64,000 nt of DNA from Nocardioides luteus (GTDB lineage: Bacteria > Actinomycetota > Actinomycetes > Propionibacteriales > Nocardioidaceae). The stretch lies in NCBI RefSeq assembly GCF_000960475.2, contig NZ_JZDQ02000016.1, forward strand, positions 1 to 64,000, given 5' to 3'. Below, piece by piece: positions 8,570 through 17,369 of the stretch. Numbering within the stretch: position 1 is the stretch's first letter; each line of letters opens with the position of its first letter. The translations under genes and the position numbers were made by a program. The notes under the pieces were generated by a model. It did not search any database. It saw nothing but the letters and a program-made list of their open reading frames with translations, and was not told the origin of the DNA.

Positions 8570-9901
8570 GAAGAGCCCGTCACGACCGGCCAGCAGACGG
8601 TGGGCGGAGATCGTGTCCAGCGCCAGGCCCTCGGCCGCGGCACGCTCGGACAAGTCGGCAGGGAGGTCGGCGTAGGCGGAGAGGTGCAGCCCGGCGGCCG
8701 ACGGGAGCACCTCGACCGGCCACGTGTCGAGGGTCTCCAGGAGGATCGAGCGGCGCTCGGCGTACGTCTTGGACGCCTTGCGTACGTGACGGGCGAGCAG
8801 GCCCTCCTCGAGGAAGCGCGCCAGGGCGGCCTGGGGCTGGACGGGGCCGAAGCCGTCGCCGAGCTGCTTGGCGGCCAGGAGGCTGTCGACGAGGGCGCCC
8901 GGGGCGACCAGGTAGCCGGCGCGCAGGCTCGGCAGCAGCGACTTGGAGAAGGTGCCGACATAGATCACCCGGCCCTGGTCGTCGAGGGCGTGCAGGGGTT
9001 CGAGGGGGCGCTCGGTGAAGCGGAACTCGCTGTCGTAGTCGTCCTCGACGATGCCCGCGTCGTGGGTGTTCGCGAAGGCGAGCAGGGCTCGGCGGCGTGG
9101 GAGGGAGAGGCGTACGCCGAGCGGGAACTGGTGGCTCGGGGTCGTGTAGACGAGCCGGGCCCGCTCGGGGATCTGCTCGACGATCAGGCCCTCCTCGTCG
9201 ACCGGGACCGGGACCACGCGGGCGCCGTGGGAGGCGAAGAGGTCTCGCGCGGAGGAGTAGCCCGGGTCCTCGACCGCGACGACGTCACCGGGTTCGAGCA
9301 GCACGCGCGCGACGAGGTCGAGCGCCTGCTGGGTGCCGCTGGTGACCACGATCCGGTCCGGGTCGGCGCGTACCCCACGGTGGTAGGCGACCGTGTGTGC
9401 CAGCGCCTCGCGCAGCCTCGGCAGACCCGCCGGGGAGGCGTAGGCGCCGGGGCTGTGGCCGCGCAGCCGCGACTCCGCCGCCAGGATCCGCCGCCAGGTG
9501 TCGAACGGGAAGAGCTCGGCGTCGGGGATCCCCACGCGCAGGTCGTACGCCGGGACCGCCGCCTCCGCGCTCGTCGGCCGCGGCGTCCACCGCCAGCCCG
9601 GGCGTGGCCTCAAGGACCCCGGGGCGCTGGCCGCGCGAGTGCCGGCGGCGGCCGCGACGTACGTGCCCGCGCCCACGCGCGACTCCAGGAACCCCTCGGC
9701 GACCAGACGCTCGTAGACGTTGGCGACGGTGGTGCGGGAGATGCCCAGGTCGGTCGCGAGCGCGCGGCTGGCCGGGAGCCGGTCGCCGGCCTTCAGCCTG
9801 CCGTCGCCGAGCGCGTCGCGCAGCGCCCGGTAGAGCGACGCGGATCTCACCGCGCGGTCGGTCAGGTCAAGCGCGAGGTCCACAGCGGGATTGGACCACA
9901 C
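8492..9901 (-). CDS. MocR/PdxR-type GntR-family regulator with aminotransferase domain
   Basis: 469 residues. The N-terminal 75 or so residues form a GntR winged helix (SLYRALRDAL, ASRALATDLGISRTTV). The remainder is a fold-type-I aminotransferase-like domain, with the PLP lysine at Lys320 in GTFSKSLLP and the SGTQQALDL and DDYDSEF motifs. MocR proteins sense PLP or an amino acid adduct through this domain and regulate vitamin B6, GABA, taurine or transporter genes. No pdxST genes are nearby; the convergent permease is the only obvious partner. The domain retains the residues needed to bind PLP. Confidence 0.92.
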   Translation of the reverse strand: MWSNPAVDLALDLTDRAVRSASLYRALRDALGDGRLKAGDRLPASRALATDLGISRTTVANVYERLVAEGFLESRVGAGTYVAAAAGTRAASAPGSLRPRPGWRWTPRPTSAEAAVPAYDLRVGIPDAELFPFDTWRRILAAESRLRGHSPGAYASPAGLPRLREALAHTVAYHRGVRADPDRIVVTSGTQQALDLVARVLLEPGDVVAVEDPGYSSARDLFASHGARVVPVPVDEEGLIVEQIPERARLVYTTPSHQFPLGVRLSLPRRRALLAFANTHDAGIVEDDYDSEFRFTERPLEPLHALDDQGRVIYVGTFSKSLLPSLRAGYLVAPGALVDSLLAAKQLGDGFGPVQPQAALARFLEEGLLARHVRKASKTYAERRSILLETLDTWPVEVLPSAAGLHLSAYADLPADLSERAAAEGLALDTISAHRLLAGRDGLFLGYGAVRTESLPHGLELLARLAGWA

Positions 9902-9923
9902 CTGAGCGCCTGGCGCGCGAGGT

Positions 9924-10502
9924 TCAGGGATCGGTCGGCAGTCCGAGGCGGGTGATGATCTCCTCGGCGGTCTCGGCCGCGGAGAGGCGGGTGTTGTCGA
10001 CCACGGTGTGCGGGAGGTCCAGCGGGAACGGCACCTCCGGGCCGGTGGAGAGCTCGTGGCGCTCGTTCCAGTCCACGACGTTGGCCCGGGCCCACTCGGT
10101 GTCGCGCTTGGACGGCTTCGCGGCCAGCCGCTCCGGGGTGCCCTCGCGGCCCAGGCGCGTGGGCAGGTCGGCGTACAGCTCGACGAAGTCGATCCGCCCT
10201 CCCGCCGCGGCCACCGGGGCGATCAGCGTCTCGACCGCCCGCGTGTCCTCGGGCAGGTCGAGCGCCCAGACGAAGGTGAAGATCAGGCCCGGGAGCTCGG
10301 AGGCCACCGCCTCCTCGATCACCCGGCGCCGGAACTCGGCCTTGAGCACCCCGAACGACGGCATCTCCCAGTCGAAGACCTCCAGCAAGGGCTCGATCGT
10401 GGCGTGGTTGTGGAAGAGGCGGTAGGGCGTACGTGCCGCGATCTCCCTGCCCACGCTCATCTTGCCGACCGCCGGTGGGCCGAAGAGGTTGATGAGATGC
10501 AT
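9924..10502 (-). CDS. P-loop AAA-type ATPase/kinase-like protein
   Basis: 192 residues starting HLINLFGPPAVGK, a Walker A motif at residues 8-15. The size and early P-loop resemble shikimate/gluconate/adenylate kinase-like P-loop proteins of the AAA_33 group, which phosphorylate small molecules. A specific substrate cannot be assigned. It is divergent from lhr, with 50 bases between the two start codons, so the two share a promoter region. The stop lies 22 bases beyond the MocR start on the same strand; the two could be co-transcribed. Confidence 0.8.
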   Translation of the reverse strand: MHLINLFGPPAVGKMSVGREIAARTPYRLFHNHATIEPLLEVFDWEMPSFGVLKAEFRRRVIEEAVASELPGLIFTFVWALDLPEDTRAVETLIAPVAAAGGRIDFVELYADLPTRLGREGTPERLAAKPSKRDTEWARANVVDWNERHELSTGPEVPFPLDLPHTVVDNTRLSAAETAEEIITRLGLPTDP

Positions 10503-10552
10503 GAGGTCAGTGTGGCCGCTGAGTGTCGGTGGTCGCGACTAGGTTTGTCCTC

Positions 10553-13500
10553 ATGACCGACACCTCTCAGGCGTTGGCGCGGTTCAGCGACCCGACACGT
10601 ACGTGGTTCGCGGCTGCCTTCGCGGCGCCGACCGCGGCGCAGGCCGGTGCCTGGGAGGCCATCGGGGCCGGACGCAACGCGCTGGTGGTGGCGCCCACCG
10701 GGTCCGGCAAGACGCTCAGCGCGTTCCTGTGGTCGATCGACAAGCTGCTGACCGAGCCGGTGCCACCGAAGTCGGACCGCTGCCGGGTCCTCTACATCTC
10801 CCCGCTCAAGGCGCTCGGCGTCGACGTCGAGCGCAACCTGCGCAGCCCGCTGGTGGGCATCCGGCAGACCGCCGAGCGGCTGGGCGTGGAGGCGCCCGAG
10901 GTGCGGGTCGGGGTGCGGTCGGGCGACACGGCCGCGGCCGACCGGCGGCGCCTGACGACCGCTCCTCCCGACATCCTGATCACCACGCCCGAGTCGCTGT
11001 TCCTGATGCTGACCAGCCAGGCGCGCGAGACCCTGCGCAACGTCGAGACGGTGATCGTCGACGAGGTGCACGCGGTCGCGGCGACCAAGCGTGGCTCCCA
11101 CCTGGCCCTGACCCTGGAGCGCCTCGACGCCCTGCTGGAGAAGCCGGCGCAGCGGATCGGGCTGTCGGCGACCGTGCGCCCCCTGGAGGAGGTGGCCCGT
11201 TATCTCGGAGGCGCCCAGCCCGTCGAGATCGTCGCACCGCCGGCCGAGAAGCGGTGGGACCTGAGCGTCGTCGTGCCGGTCGAGGACATGACCGCGCCGA
11301 GCCCCTACAGCGAGGACGAGGACGACGACCCGCAGCGGGCCTCCTCGATCTGGCCCCACGTCGAGGAGCACGTCGCCGACCTGGTCACCGCCCACCGCTC
11401 GACCATCGTCTTCGCCAACTCCCGCCGGATCGCCGAGCGGCTGACCGCGCGGCTCAACGAGATCGCCTCCGACCGGGTCTTCCAGACCGGGCCGCCGGGG
11501 CCCGCGGTGGTCGAGCCTGTCGAGACCACCCGACCCGGCACAGCTCCCCCGGCGCAGGTCATGGCTCAGTCCGGCCAGTCCTATGGCGCGGCTCCGGTGA
11601 TCGCCAAGGCCCACCACGGCAGCGTCTCGAAGGAGCAGCGGGCGCTGATCGAGGACGACCTCAAGTCCGGCCGGCTGCCGGCGGTGGTGGCGACCTCCAG
11701 CCTCGAGCTCGGCATCGACATGGGCGCGGTCGACCTCGTCGTCCAGATCGAGTCACCACCCAGCGTCGCCTCCGCGCTCCAGCGCGTGGGGCGGGCCGGT
11801 CATCAGGTCGGGGAGGTCTCCCGCGGCGTACTCTTCCCGAAGCACCGCGGCGACCTGGCCCAGACCGCGGTCTCGGTGCAGCGGATGCGCGCCGGGCTGA
11901 TCGAGTCGATGAGCCTGCCGGCCAATCCGCTCGACGTGCTCGCCCAGCAGATCGTCGCCGCCACCGCCCTCGACACCTGGGACGTCGACGAGCTGTTCGC
12001 GCTGGTCAGGAGGACGGCGTCGTACGCCACCCTCCCCCGCTCCGCCTACGACGCGACCCTCGACCTGCTCGCCGGGCGCTACCCGAGCGAGGAGTTCGCC
12101 GAGCTGCGCCCGCGCATCGTGTGGGACCGGGTCGCCGGGACGGTCACCGGACGTCCGGGAGCGCAGCGGCTGGCGGTCACCAGCGGTGGCACCATTCCCG
12201 ACCGCGGGCTCTTCGGCGTCTTCATCGCCGGTGAGGGTGCCGGCCGGCGGGTGGGTGAGCTCGACGAGGAGATGGTCTACGAGTCGCGCGTCGGCGACGT
12301 CTTCGCGCTGGGGGCGACGTCGTGGCGGATCGAGGACATCACCCACGACCGGGTGCTGGTGACGCCGGCGCCGGGAGTCCCGGGACGGCTGCCGTTCTGG
12401 AAGGGCGACTCGCTCGGCCGGCCTGCCGAGCTCGGCGAGGCGGTCGGCGCCTACACCCGTGAGCTCGGCGCGCTCCCGCGGGCGAAGGCAGAGGCCCGGG
12501 CGCAGGAGGACGGCCTCGATGCCTACGCGGCCGCCAACCTGGTCACCTACCTGCACGAACAGGCCGAGGCCACCAATGTCCTCCCCTCCGACAGCAACAT
12601 CGTCGTCGAGCGGTTCCGCGACGAGCTGGGCGACTGGCGGCTGGTGGTCCACTCCCCCTACGGCCGCCCGGTCCACGCGCCGTGGGCGCTGGCGATCAAC
12701 GCCCGGATCCGGGAGCGCTACGGGGTCGACGGGCAGGCGATCGACAGCGACGACGGCATCGTGATCCGGCTGCCCGACACCGACGCCGAGGCGCCGACCG
12801 GCGAGATCATCGTCTTCGAGCCCGACGAGATCGAGGACCTGGTCACCACCGAGGTCGGCGGGTCGGCGCTGTTCGCCAGCCGTTTCCGCGAGTGTGCCGC
12901 GCGGGCGCTGCTCCTCCCCCGCCGTGACCCCGGCCGCCGCTCGCCGCTGTGGCAGCAGCGGCAGCGCTCGGCCGCGTTGCTCGAGGTCGCCTCCCAGTAT
13001 CCGAGCTTCCCGATCGTTCTCGAAGCCGTACGCGAGTGCCTCCGCGACGTCTACGACCTCCCCTCCCTCGTCGGCCTCCTCCAGCGCATCGAACGGCGCG
13101 AGATCGCGATCGTCGACGTCGCCACCCCGACCCCCTCCCCCTACGCCCAGTCGCTCCTGTTCGGCTACGTCGCCCAGTTCCTCTACGAGGGCGACTCCCC
13201 GCTGGCCGAGCGCCGCGCCGCCGCCCTCACCCTCGACCAGGGTCTCCTCGCCGAGCTCCTCGGCCGCGCCGAGCTCCGCGAGCTCCTCGACCCCGACGTC
13301 CTCGCCGAGGTCGAGTCCGAGCTCCAGCGCCTCGCTCCCGGGAGGAAGGCTCGAGGCGCCGAAGGCATCACCGACCTCATCCGCACCATCGGCCCCCTCA
13401 CCCTCGACGAGATCACCGCCCGCACCACCCTCGCCGAGGCGTCAGCCGCGTCGGCCGAAGCGTCACGTACGTCGGCCGAGACGTCAGCCGCGTCGAGCGA

Positions 13501-15367
13501 AGCGTCACGTACGTCGGCCGAGACGTCGGGGACTGACGTTTCGGCCGACGGGAGTGACGCCTCGACCGACCGCAGTGACCTTTCGACCAACGCGAGCGAC
13601 TTCTCGGCTGACCGGGCCGACGCCTCGACCGACGTACGCGACGCCTCGGCCGACCGGGCCGACGTCTCGGCTGTGCTCGATGACCTCGCCACGGCTCGGC
13701 GGGTGGTCGAGGTGCGGGTGGCCGGGGAGGCTCGGTGGGCGGTGGTCGAGGACGTGGCCAGGCTGAGGGACGGGCTGGGGGTGGCGGTTCCTCCGGGCGT
13801 ACCGTCGGCGTTCACCGAGCCGGTCGAAGATCCGGTGGGCGACCTGGTCTCGCGTTACGCGCGGTCGCACGGGCCGTTCACGGCTGCCGATGTGGCCACG
13901 AGGCTGGGGCTGGGCGAGGCGGTCGTGCGGCACACCCTGGCGCGGCTCTCGGCGCGTGGGCGGGTGCTCGACGGGGAGTTCCGGCCGGGCGGGAGCGGGC
14001 TGGAGTGGTGCGATGCCGAGGTGCTCCGGATGCTGCGCCGGCGCTCGCTGGCCCGGCTGCGCAAGGAGGTCGAGCCGGTCGAGCCGGCGGCGCTGGGCAG
14101 GTTCCTGCCGGCGTGGCAGAAGACATCGGTACGCAAGGGCGCGCTGCGCGGGGTCGACGGCGTGCTCAGCGTCGTCGACCAGCTGGCGGGCTGCCCGGTC
14201 CCGGCGAGCGCACTGGAGAGCCTGATCCTGCCCGCCCGGGTGGTCGACTACGAGCCCGCGTTCCTCGACGAGCTGACCGCGGGTGGCGAGGTCCTCTGGG
14301 CCGGCCACGGCACCCTGCCCGGCACCGACGGCTGGGTCTCGCTGCACCCGGCCGACACCGCCGAGCTGACCCTGCCACCACCCGCCGAGATGCCATCCGG
14401 CCCGCTCGCCGAACGGCTCCTCGAAGCCCTCGAGCCCGGTGGCGCCTGGTTCTTCCACCAGCTCGCCCGCACGGTGATGACAGACGAGGACAAGACCCCG
14501 AGCGACGCCGATCTCAGCGCCGCCCTGTGGGAGCTGGTCTGGTCGGGCCGGGTCAGCAACGACACCCTGCTCCCGCTGCGCGCGCTGACCCGCTCCGGCA
14601 CGCCGTCGCACCGCTCCCGGAGGCCGCCGCCGAGGGCCCGCGGTGGCCGCTACACCGGCGGCGCCCGGATGCCGGCGCGAGCGAGCCTCCCGGAGACGGC
14701 CGGACGTTGGACGATCCTTCCCGAGCCCGATCCCGACCCCACCAAGCGCGCCCACGCGGCCGCCGAGCGGCTGCTGGAACGCCACGGCGTGGTCACCCGC
14801 GGCGCGGTCCAGTCCGAGCGCACGCCCGGAGGGTTCGCCGCCGTCTACAAGGTGCTCAGCGCCTTCGAGGAGTCCGGAAGGGCCCGGCGGGGCTACTTCG
14901 TCGAGGGCCTGGGTGCCGCCCAGTTCGGCACCGCGGGATCGGTCGACCGGCTGCGCACCTTCTCCCGGGTCGAGCCGAGCGACAAGCCCGTCGCTCTCGC
15001 GCTCGCCGCAACCGACCCCGCCAACCCCTACGGCGCCGCGCTGCCCTGGCCGGCCTCCGAGGAGGGCCACCGGCCGGGCCGCAAGGCGGGCGCGATCGTG
15101 GTGCTGGTCGACGGCGAGCTGGCGATGTACGTCGAGCGCGGCGGCCGCACGCTGCTGACCTGGTCCGAGGATCCCAACCTCCTCGAGCCGGGCGCCGAGG
15201 CGCTGGCCGACGCCGTCCGGCGAGGGGCCCTGGGACGGCTGACGGTCGAGAAGGCCGACGGCGCCCCGCTGCTCGGCTCGGGTGAGACCCCGCTGCGGCA
15301 GGCGCTCCAGTACGCCGGCTTCATCGCCACCCCGCGCGGCCTGCGCCTGACCGCGCAGAGCAGGTGA
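10553..15367 (+). CDS. lhr: ATP-dependent helicase Lhr, long form
   Basis: About 1604 residues from the ATG at 10553; an open extension to 10523 lacks support. Superfamily 2 motifs are present: Walker A APTGSGKT (about 47-54), DEVH box at 170-173, SAT-like GLSATVRP (about 203), and the helicase C-terminal region with QRVGRAGH (about 410). The long C-terminal part matches the bacterial Lhr layout of winged-helix and beta-barrel domains followed by the Lhr-CTD. Lhr is a 3'-5' translocase that unwinds RNA:DNA and DNA, linked to mitomycin-type damage repair. Two segments look inserted: a repeat-encoded stretch near residue 320 and an Ala/Ser/Thr/Asp-rich stretch at about 962-1042. The nei2 gene follows 4 bases after the stop, as in mycobacteria. 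Confidence 0.95.
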   Translation: MTDTSQALARFSDPTRTWFAAAFAAPTAAQAGAWEAIGAGRNALVVAPTGSGKTLSAFLWSIDKLLTEPVPPKSDRCRVLYISPLKALGVDVERNLRSPLVGIRQTAERLGVEAPEVRVGVRSGDTAAADRRRLTTAPPDILITTPESLFLMLTSQARETLRNVETVIVDEVHAVAATKRGSHLALTLERLDALLEKPAQRIGLSATVRPLEEVARYLGGAQPVEIVAPPAEKRWDLSVVVPVEDMTAPSPYSEDEDDDPQRASSIWPHVEEHVADLVTAHRSTIVFANSRRIAERLTARLNEIASDRVFQTGPPGPAVVEPVETTRPGTAPPAQVMAQSGQSYGAAPVIAKAHHGSVSKEQRALIEDDLKSGRLPAVVATSSLELGIDMGAVDLVVQIESPPSVASALQRVGRAGHQVGEVSRGVLFPKHRGDLAQTAVSVQRMRAGLIESMSLPANPLDVLAQQIVAATALDTWDVDELFALVRRTASYATLPRSAYDATLDLLAGRYPSEEFAELRPRIVWDRVAGTVTGRPGAQRLAVTSGGTIPDRGLFGVFIAGEGAGRRVGELDEEMVYESRVGDVFALGATSWRIEDITHDRVLVTPAPGVPGRLPFWKGDSLGRPAELGEAVGAYTRELGALPRAKAEARAQEDGLDAYAAANLVTYLHEQAEATNVLPSDSNIVVERFRDELGDWRLVVHSPYGRPVHAPWALAINARIRERYGVDGQAIDSDDGIVIRLPDTDAEAPTGEIIVFEPDEIEDLVTTEVGGSALFASRFRECAARALLLPRRDPGRRSPLWQQRQRSAALLEVASQYPSFPIVLEAVRECLRDVYDLPSLVGLLQRIERREIAIVDVATPTPSPYAQSLLFGYVAQFLYEGDSPLAERRAAALTLDQGLLAELLGRAELRELLDPDVLAEVESELQRLAPGRKARGAEGITDLIRTIGPLTLDEITARTTLAEASAASAEASRTSAETSAASSEASRTSAETSGTDVSADGSDASTDRSDLSTNASDFSADRADASTDVRDASADRADVSAVLDDLATARRVVEVRVAGEARWAVVEDVARLRDGLGVAVPPGVPSAFTEPVEDPVGDLVSRYARSHGPFTAADVATRLGLGEAVVRHTLARLSARGRVLDGEFRPGGSGLEWCDAEVLRMLRRRSLARLRKEVEPVEPAALGRFLPAWQKTSVRKGALRGVDGVLSVVDQLAGCPVPASALESLILPARVVDYEPAFLDELTAGGEVLWAGHGTLPGTDGWVSLHPADTAELTLPPPAEMPSGPLAERLLEALEPGGAWFFHQLARTVMTDEDKTPSDADLSAALWELVWSGRVSNDTLLPLRALTRSGTPSHRSRRPPPRARGGRYTGGARMPARASLPETAGRWTILPEPDPDPTKRAHAAAERLLERHGVVTRGAVQSERTPGGFAAVYKVLSAFEESGRARRGYFVEGLGAAQFGTAGSVDRLRTFSRVEPSDKPVALALAATDPANPYGAALPWPASEEGHRPGRKAGAIVVLVDGELAMYVERGGRTLLTWSEDPNLLEPGAEALADAVRRGALGRLTVEKADGAPLLGSGETPLRQALQYAGFIATPRGLRLTAQSR
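11506..11530 (+). repeat. Dispersed REP-like element inside lhr
   Basis: This stretch reads GGTGGTCGAGC-CTGTCGAGACCACC. It is the reverse complement, with one base change, of the core found four times in the 1-600 array. Here it sits in frame inside lhr and encodes VVEPVETT, in a low-complexity Pro/Gly/Ala-rich loop before the conserved AHHGSVS helicase segment. The loop location would allow the insertion to be tolerated. Confidence 0.8.
13441..13524 (+). repeat. Two 42-bp tandem repeats inside lhr
   Basis: Units 13441-13482 and 13483-13524 differ at two bases (GGCC versus GAGC) and encode SAASAEASRTSAET and SAASSEASRTSAET. They start a longer low-complexity stretch to about 13680 made of degenerate GTGAC/TCGACC-type units, encoding an Ala/Ser/Thr/Asp-rich linker between the Lhr core and a C-terminal winged-helix region. 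Confidence 0.85.
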
Positions 15368-15371
15368 CGAC

Positions 15372-16124
15372 GTGCCCGAAGGCGACGCCGTCCTCCGCAC
15401 CGCCCGTTCCCTCGACAAGGGGCTGGCGGGGCAGGTTCTGACGCGTACGGACTTCCGGGTCCCGCAGCTGGCCACGGCCGACCTCTCCGGCGGCACGGTC
15501 CTCGGGACGGTGACCCGCGGCAAGCACCTGCTGACCCGGATCGACCATCGCACCGGAGAGTGGACGCTCCACACCCATCTGAAGATGGAGGGGTCCTGGC
15601 GGGTCCTCGAAGCCGGGCAGCGCTGGCCGAAGCCGGCGTTCCAGGCACGGGTCGTGCTCCGCACCGAGAAGAAGGAGGCCGTCGGCTTCCTCCTCGGCAT
15701 CGTCGAGCTGCTCCCCCGCGACCAGGAGGAACGTCCGGTCGCCCACCTCGGCCCCGACATCCTCGCCGACACCTGGGACGCCGACACGGCCCTCGAACGC
15801 CTCGCCCGGCAGCCGGACCGGCCGCTCTTCGAGGCGCTTCGCGACCAGACCAACCTCGCCGGGATCGGCACGATCTACGCCGCCGAGACCTGCTTCATCG
15901 CCGGCATCAACCCGCTGCGTACGGTCGCCGAGGCGGGCGACAGACTCCCCCGGATCCTGCAGCGCACCCGCGACCTGATGCAGGCCGACTGGTCGCGCTC
16001 CCGGCAGATGTGGGTCTACGGCCGCCGGGCGTGCCGACGCTGCGGCGGCACCGTGACCGTGGCCAAGGTCGGCCCGCTCAGCAAGGAGCGCCCGGCCTAC
16101 TACTGCGGCACGTGCCAGTCCTAG
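15372..16124 (+). CDS. nei2: Fpg/Nei-family DNA glycosylase (Nei2-like)
   Basis: 250 residues from the GTG at 15372. After removal of Met the protein begins PEGD, which places the catalytic proline and glutamate (Pro2, Glu3) as required in this family. The H2TH region (about 150-210, with LFEALRDQTNLAGIG) and a C-terminal zinc finger of the CxxC-x(n)-CxxC type (CRRC and CGTC, about 220-248) are complete. The enzyme excises oxidised bases and cleaves abasic sites. It starts 4 bases after the lhr stop, so the two repair genes form a two-gene operon. The symbol follows the actinobacterial lhr-linked Nei paralogue. Confidence 0.92.
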   Translation: MPEGDAVLRTARSLDKGLAGQVLTRTDFRVPQLATADLSGGTVLGTVTRGKHLLTRIDHRTGEWTLHTHLKMEGSWRVLEAGQRWPKPAFQARVVLRTEKKEAVGFLLGIVELLPRDQEERPVAHLGPDILADTWDADTALERLARQPDRPLFEALRDQTNLAGIGTIYAAETCFIAGINPLRTVAEAGDRLPRILQRTRDLMQADWSRSRQMWVYGRRACRRCGGTVTVAKVGPLSKERPAYYCGTCQS

Positions 16125-16363
16125 CGGCCGTGCAGCAGCCGTATCCGGATCTGGGCGATCCGGACCCGGGTCTCGCGCATGTGGCGGGCGACGTGGGCGC
16201 GCTCGCCGGGAGCGACCGAGGTGAACTCGTCGCGAAGGATGTTCAGCGTCTCCTCCAGCCCGAACAGCTCGGCCTCGAGCAGGTCGGGAGAAACCGAGTC
16301 ACCCTCGGGCCGTGGCGCCGGGATCGCCAGGTCTGGACGCTCGTTCTCGACAGCCATGCGCAT
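16121..16363 (-). CDS. Small protein of unknown function, helical
   Basis: 80 residues, not recognised. After an acidic, proline-containing N-terminus it is predicted helical from LLEAELFGLEETLNIL to the end, with heptad-like Leu/Ile spacing and a basic tail (RVRIAQIRIRLLHGR). A coiled coil or helical hairpin is likely. A shorter start at Met3 is possible. It ends tail-to-tail with nei2, the two stop codons overlapping. Gene status rests on reading-frame length and absence of a competing gene. Confidence 0.6.
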   Translation of the reverse strand: MRMAVENERPDLAIPAPRPEGDSVSPDLLEAELFGLEETLNILRDEFTSVAPGERAHVARHMRETRVRIAQIRIRLLHGR

Positions 16364-16476
16364 TGCACCATCTCCCCATGAACCGCGCGGACCCGTGGTG
16401 GGTCCACATCAGGCAAGGAGACGGAAACGCGCGCTGTGAGACACCGGCAACGAGAGATCCTCCAGATTGGGGAAGA

Positions 16477-16764
16477 TCAGGCCGCTGCGGCGTCGGCCGC
16501 GGCGCGAACAGGCATCCGCAGGATGGTGGCCTCTTCGAGGGCCACGGCGTCGGAGACGTCGCGGAGCACGTCGGAGAGGGCGACATCGAGAGCGCTGCAG
16601 AGCGAGGCGAGGAGCTCGGAGGAGGCCTCCTTCTGGCCACGCTCGACCTCGGAGATGTAGCCGAGGCTGACACGCGCCTCTGCGGAGACCTCGCGCAGGG
16701 TCATCCCACGCTCGAGCCGCTGGGCACGAAGCACCTCGCCGAGAAGTCGACGGAAGAGCACCAT
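16477..16764 (-). CDS. clgR: ClgR-type XRE-family transcriptional regulator
   Basis: 95 residues from the ATG at 16764 (an in-frame ATG at 16788 adds eight residues). An XRE helix-turn-helix covers most of it: [20 protein letters not shown] is the recognition region, followed by [14 protein letters not shown]. The short size, the [10 protein letters not shown] start and the Ala-rich C-terminus (RAAADAAAA) match ClgR, the activator of clp protease genes in actinobacteria. In ClgR the Ala-rich C-terminus is a Clp degradation signal. The position downstream of the cinA-like gene is the conserved one. Regulation by proteolysis is inferred from the family. Confidence 0.87.
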   Translation of the reverse strand: MVLFRRLLGEVLRAQRLERGMTLREVSAEARVSLGYISEVERGQKEASSELLASLCSALDVALSDVLRDVSDAVALEEATILRMPVRAAADAAAA

Positions 16765-16824
16765 TGCGGTCAGCCTCCTACAGGTCACAAGTCACCGACA
16801 TCTGGGTGACGTCTGGCTCCAACG

Positions 16825-17310
16825 CTACCTGACCCTTCGATGTTCCCGCCGAAGTAGTCCGAGTAGTTCATCAACAGCGAACAAACACGTATCACGCTGG
16901 ATCTCTGCGCGCGAGCCCGACAGCCCGAGACGGGCCGTTGTTTCACCGTGCGGACCGGAAACACCCAGATAGACCGTCCCGACGGGCTTTCCCTCCTGCT
17001 CCTCGGGCCCGGCCACCCCCGTGGTCGCGAGCCCGTACGTCGAGCCCGACCGCTCCCGCGCGCCCGCGGCCATCGCCGCGGCGCACTCCGCGGAGACCAC
17101 CCCGACCGTCTCGATCACCGAGATGGGGACACCCAGCAGGATGTGCTTCAGCTCCGTCGCGTACGTCACGAAACCCCCGCGAAACGTCTTCGACGCTCCC
17201 GGCGGGTCGGTGAGCATGGCCGCGAGGCGTCCGGCGGTCAGGGACTCGGCGGTCGCCAGGGTCGCGCCGGCGTCCCGCAGAGCGGCATGGAGATCATCGA
17301 CTGCTGCCAT
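16825..17310 (-). CDS. cinA: CinA C-terminal-type nicotinamide-nucleotide amidohydrolase
   Basis: 161 residues, corresponding only to the C-terminal deamidase domain (PncC) of full-length CinA; the N-terminal molybdopterin-like domain is absent, as in many actinobacteria. Family signatures are LATAESLTAGRL near the N-terminus, GGFVTYAT, GVVSAECAAAMA and ATTGVAGP. The enzyme converts nicotinamide mononucleotide to nicotinic acid mononucleotide for pyridine-nucleotide salvage. It lies 60 bases upstream of clgR on the same strand and probably shares its transcript. Confidence 0.92.
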   Translation of the reverse strand: MAAVDDLHAALRDAGATLATAESLTAGRLAAMLTDPPGASKTFRGGFVTYATELKHILLGVPISVIETVGVVSAECAAAMAAGARERSGSTYGLATTGVAGPEEQEGKPVGTVYLGVSGPHGETTARLGLSGSRAEIQRDTCLFAVDELLGLLRREHRRVR

Positions 17311-17322
17311 ACGGACAAGGTA

Positions 17323-17355
17323 GCGGCCCGGTCACCACATCGGTGACCGGGCCGC
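17323..17355 (-). terminator. Hairpin terminator downstream of the nuclease gene
   Basis: Two perfect 14-base arms (GCGGCCCGGTCACC and its complement) are separated by a 5-base loop. The hairpin lies 14 bases past the stop codon of the secreted nuclease and before the cinA start. No U-run follows, which is common for strong GC-rich hairpins in actinobacteria. Confidence 0.75.
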
Positions 17356-17369
17356 GCGGGTCGTGTCGC

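Noticed and set aside
13505..15871. Long open frame antisense to lhr and nei2
   Set aside because: Composition of an antisense shadow; the sense frames carry complete family motifs.
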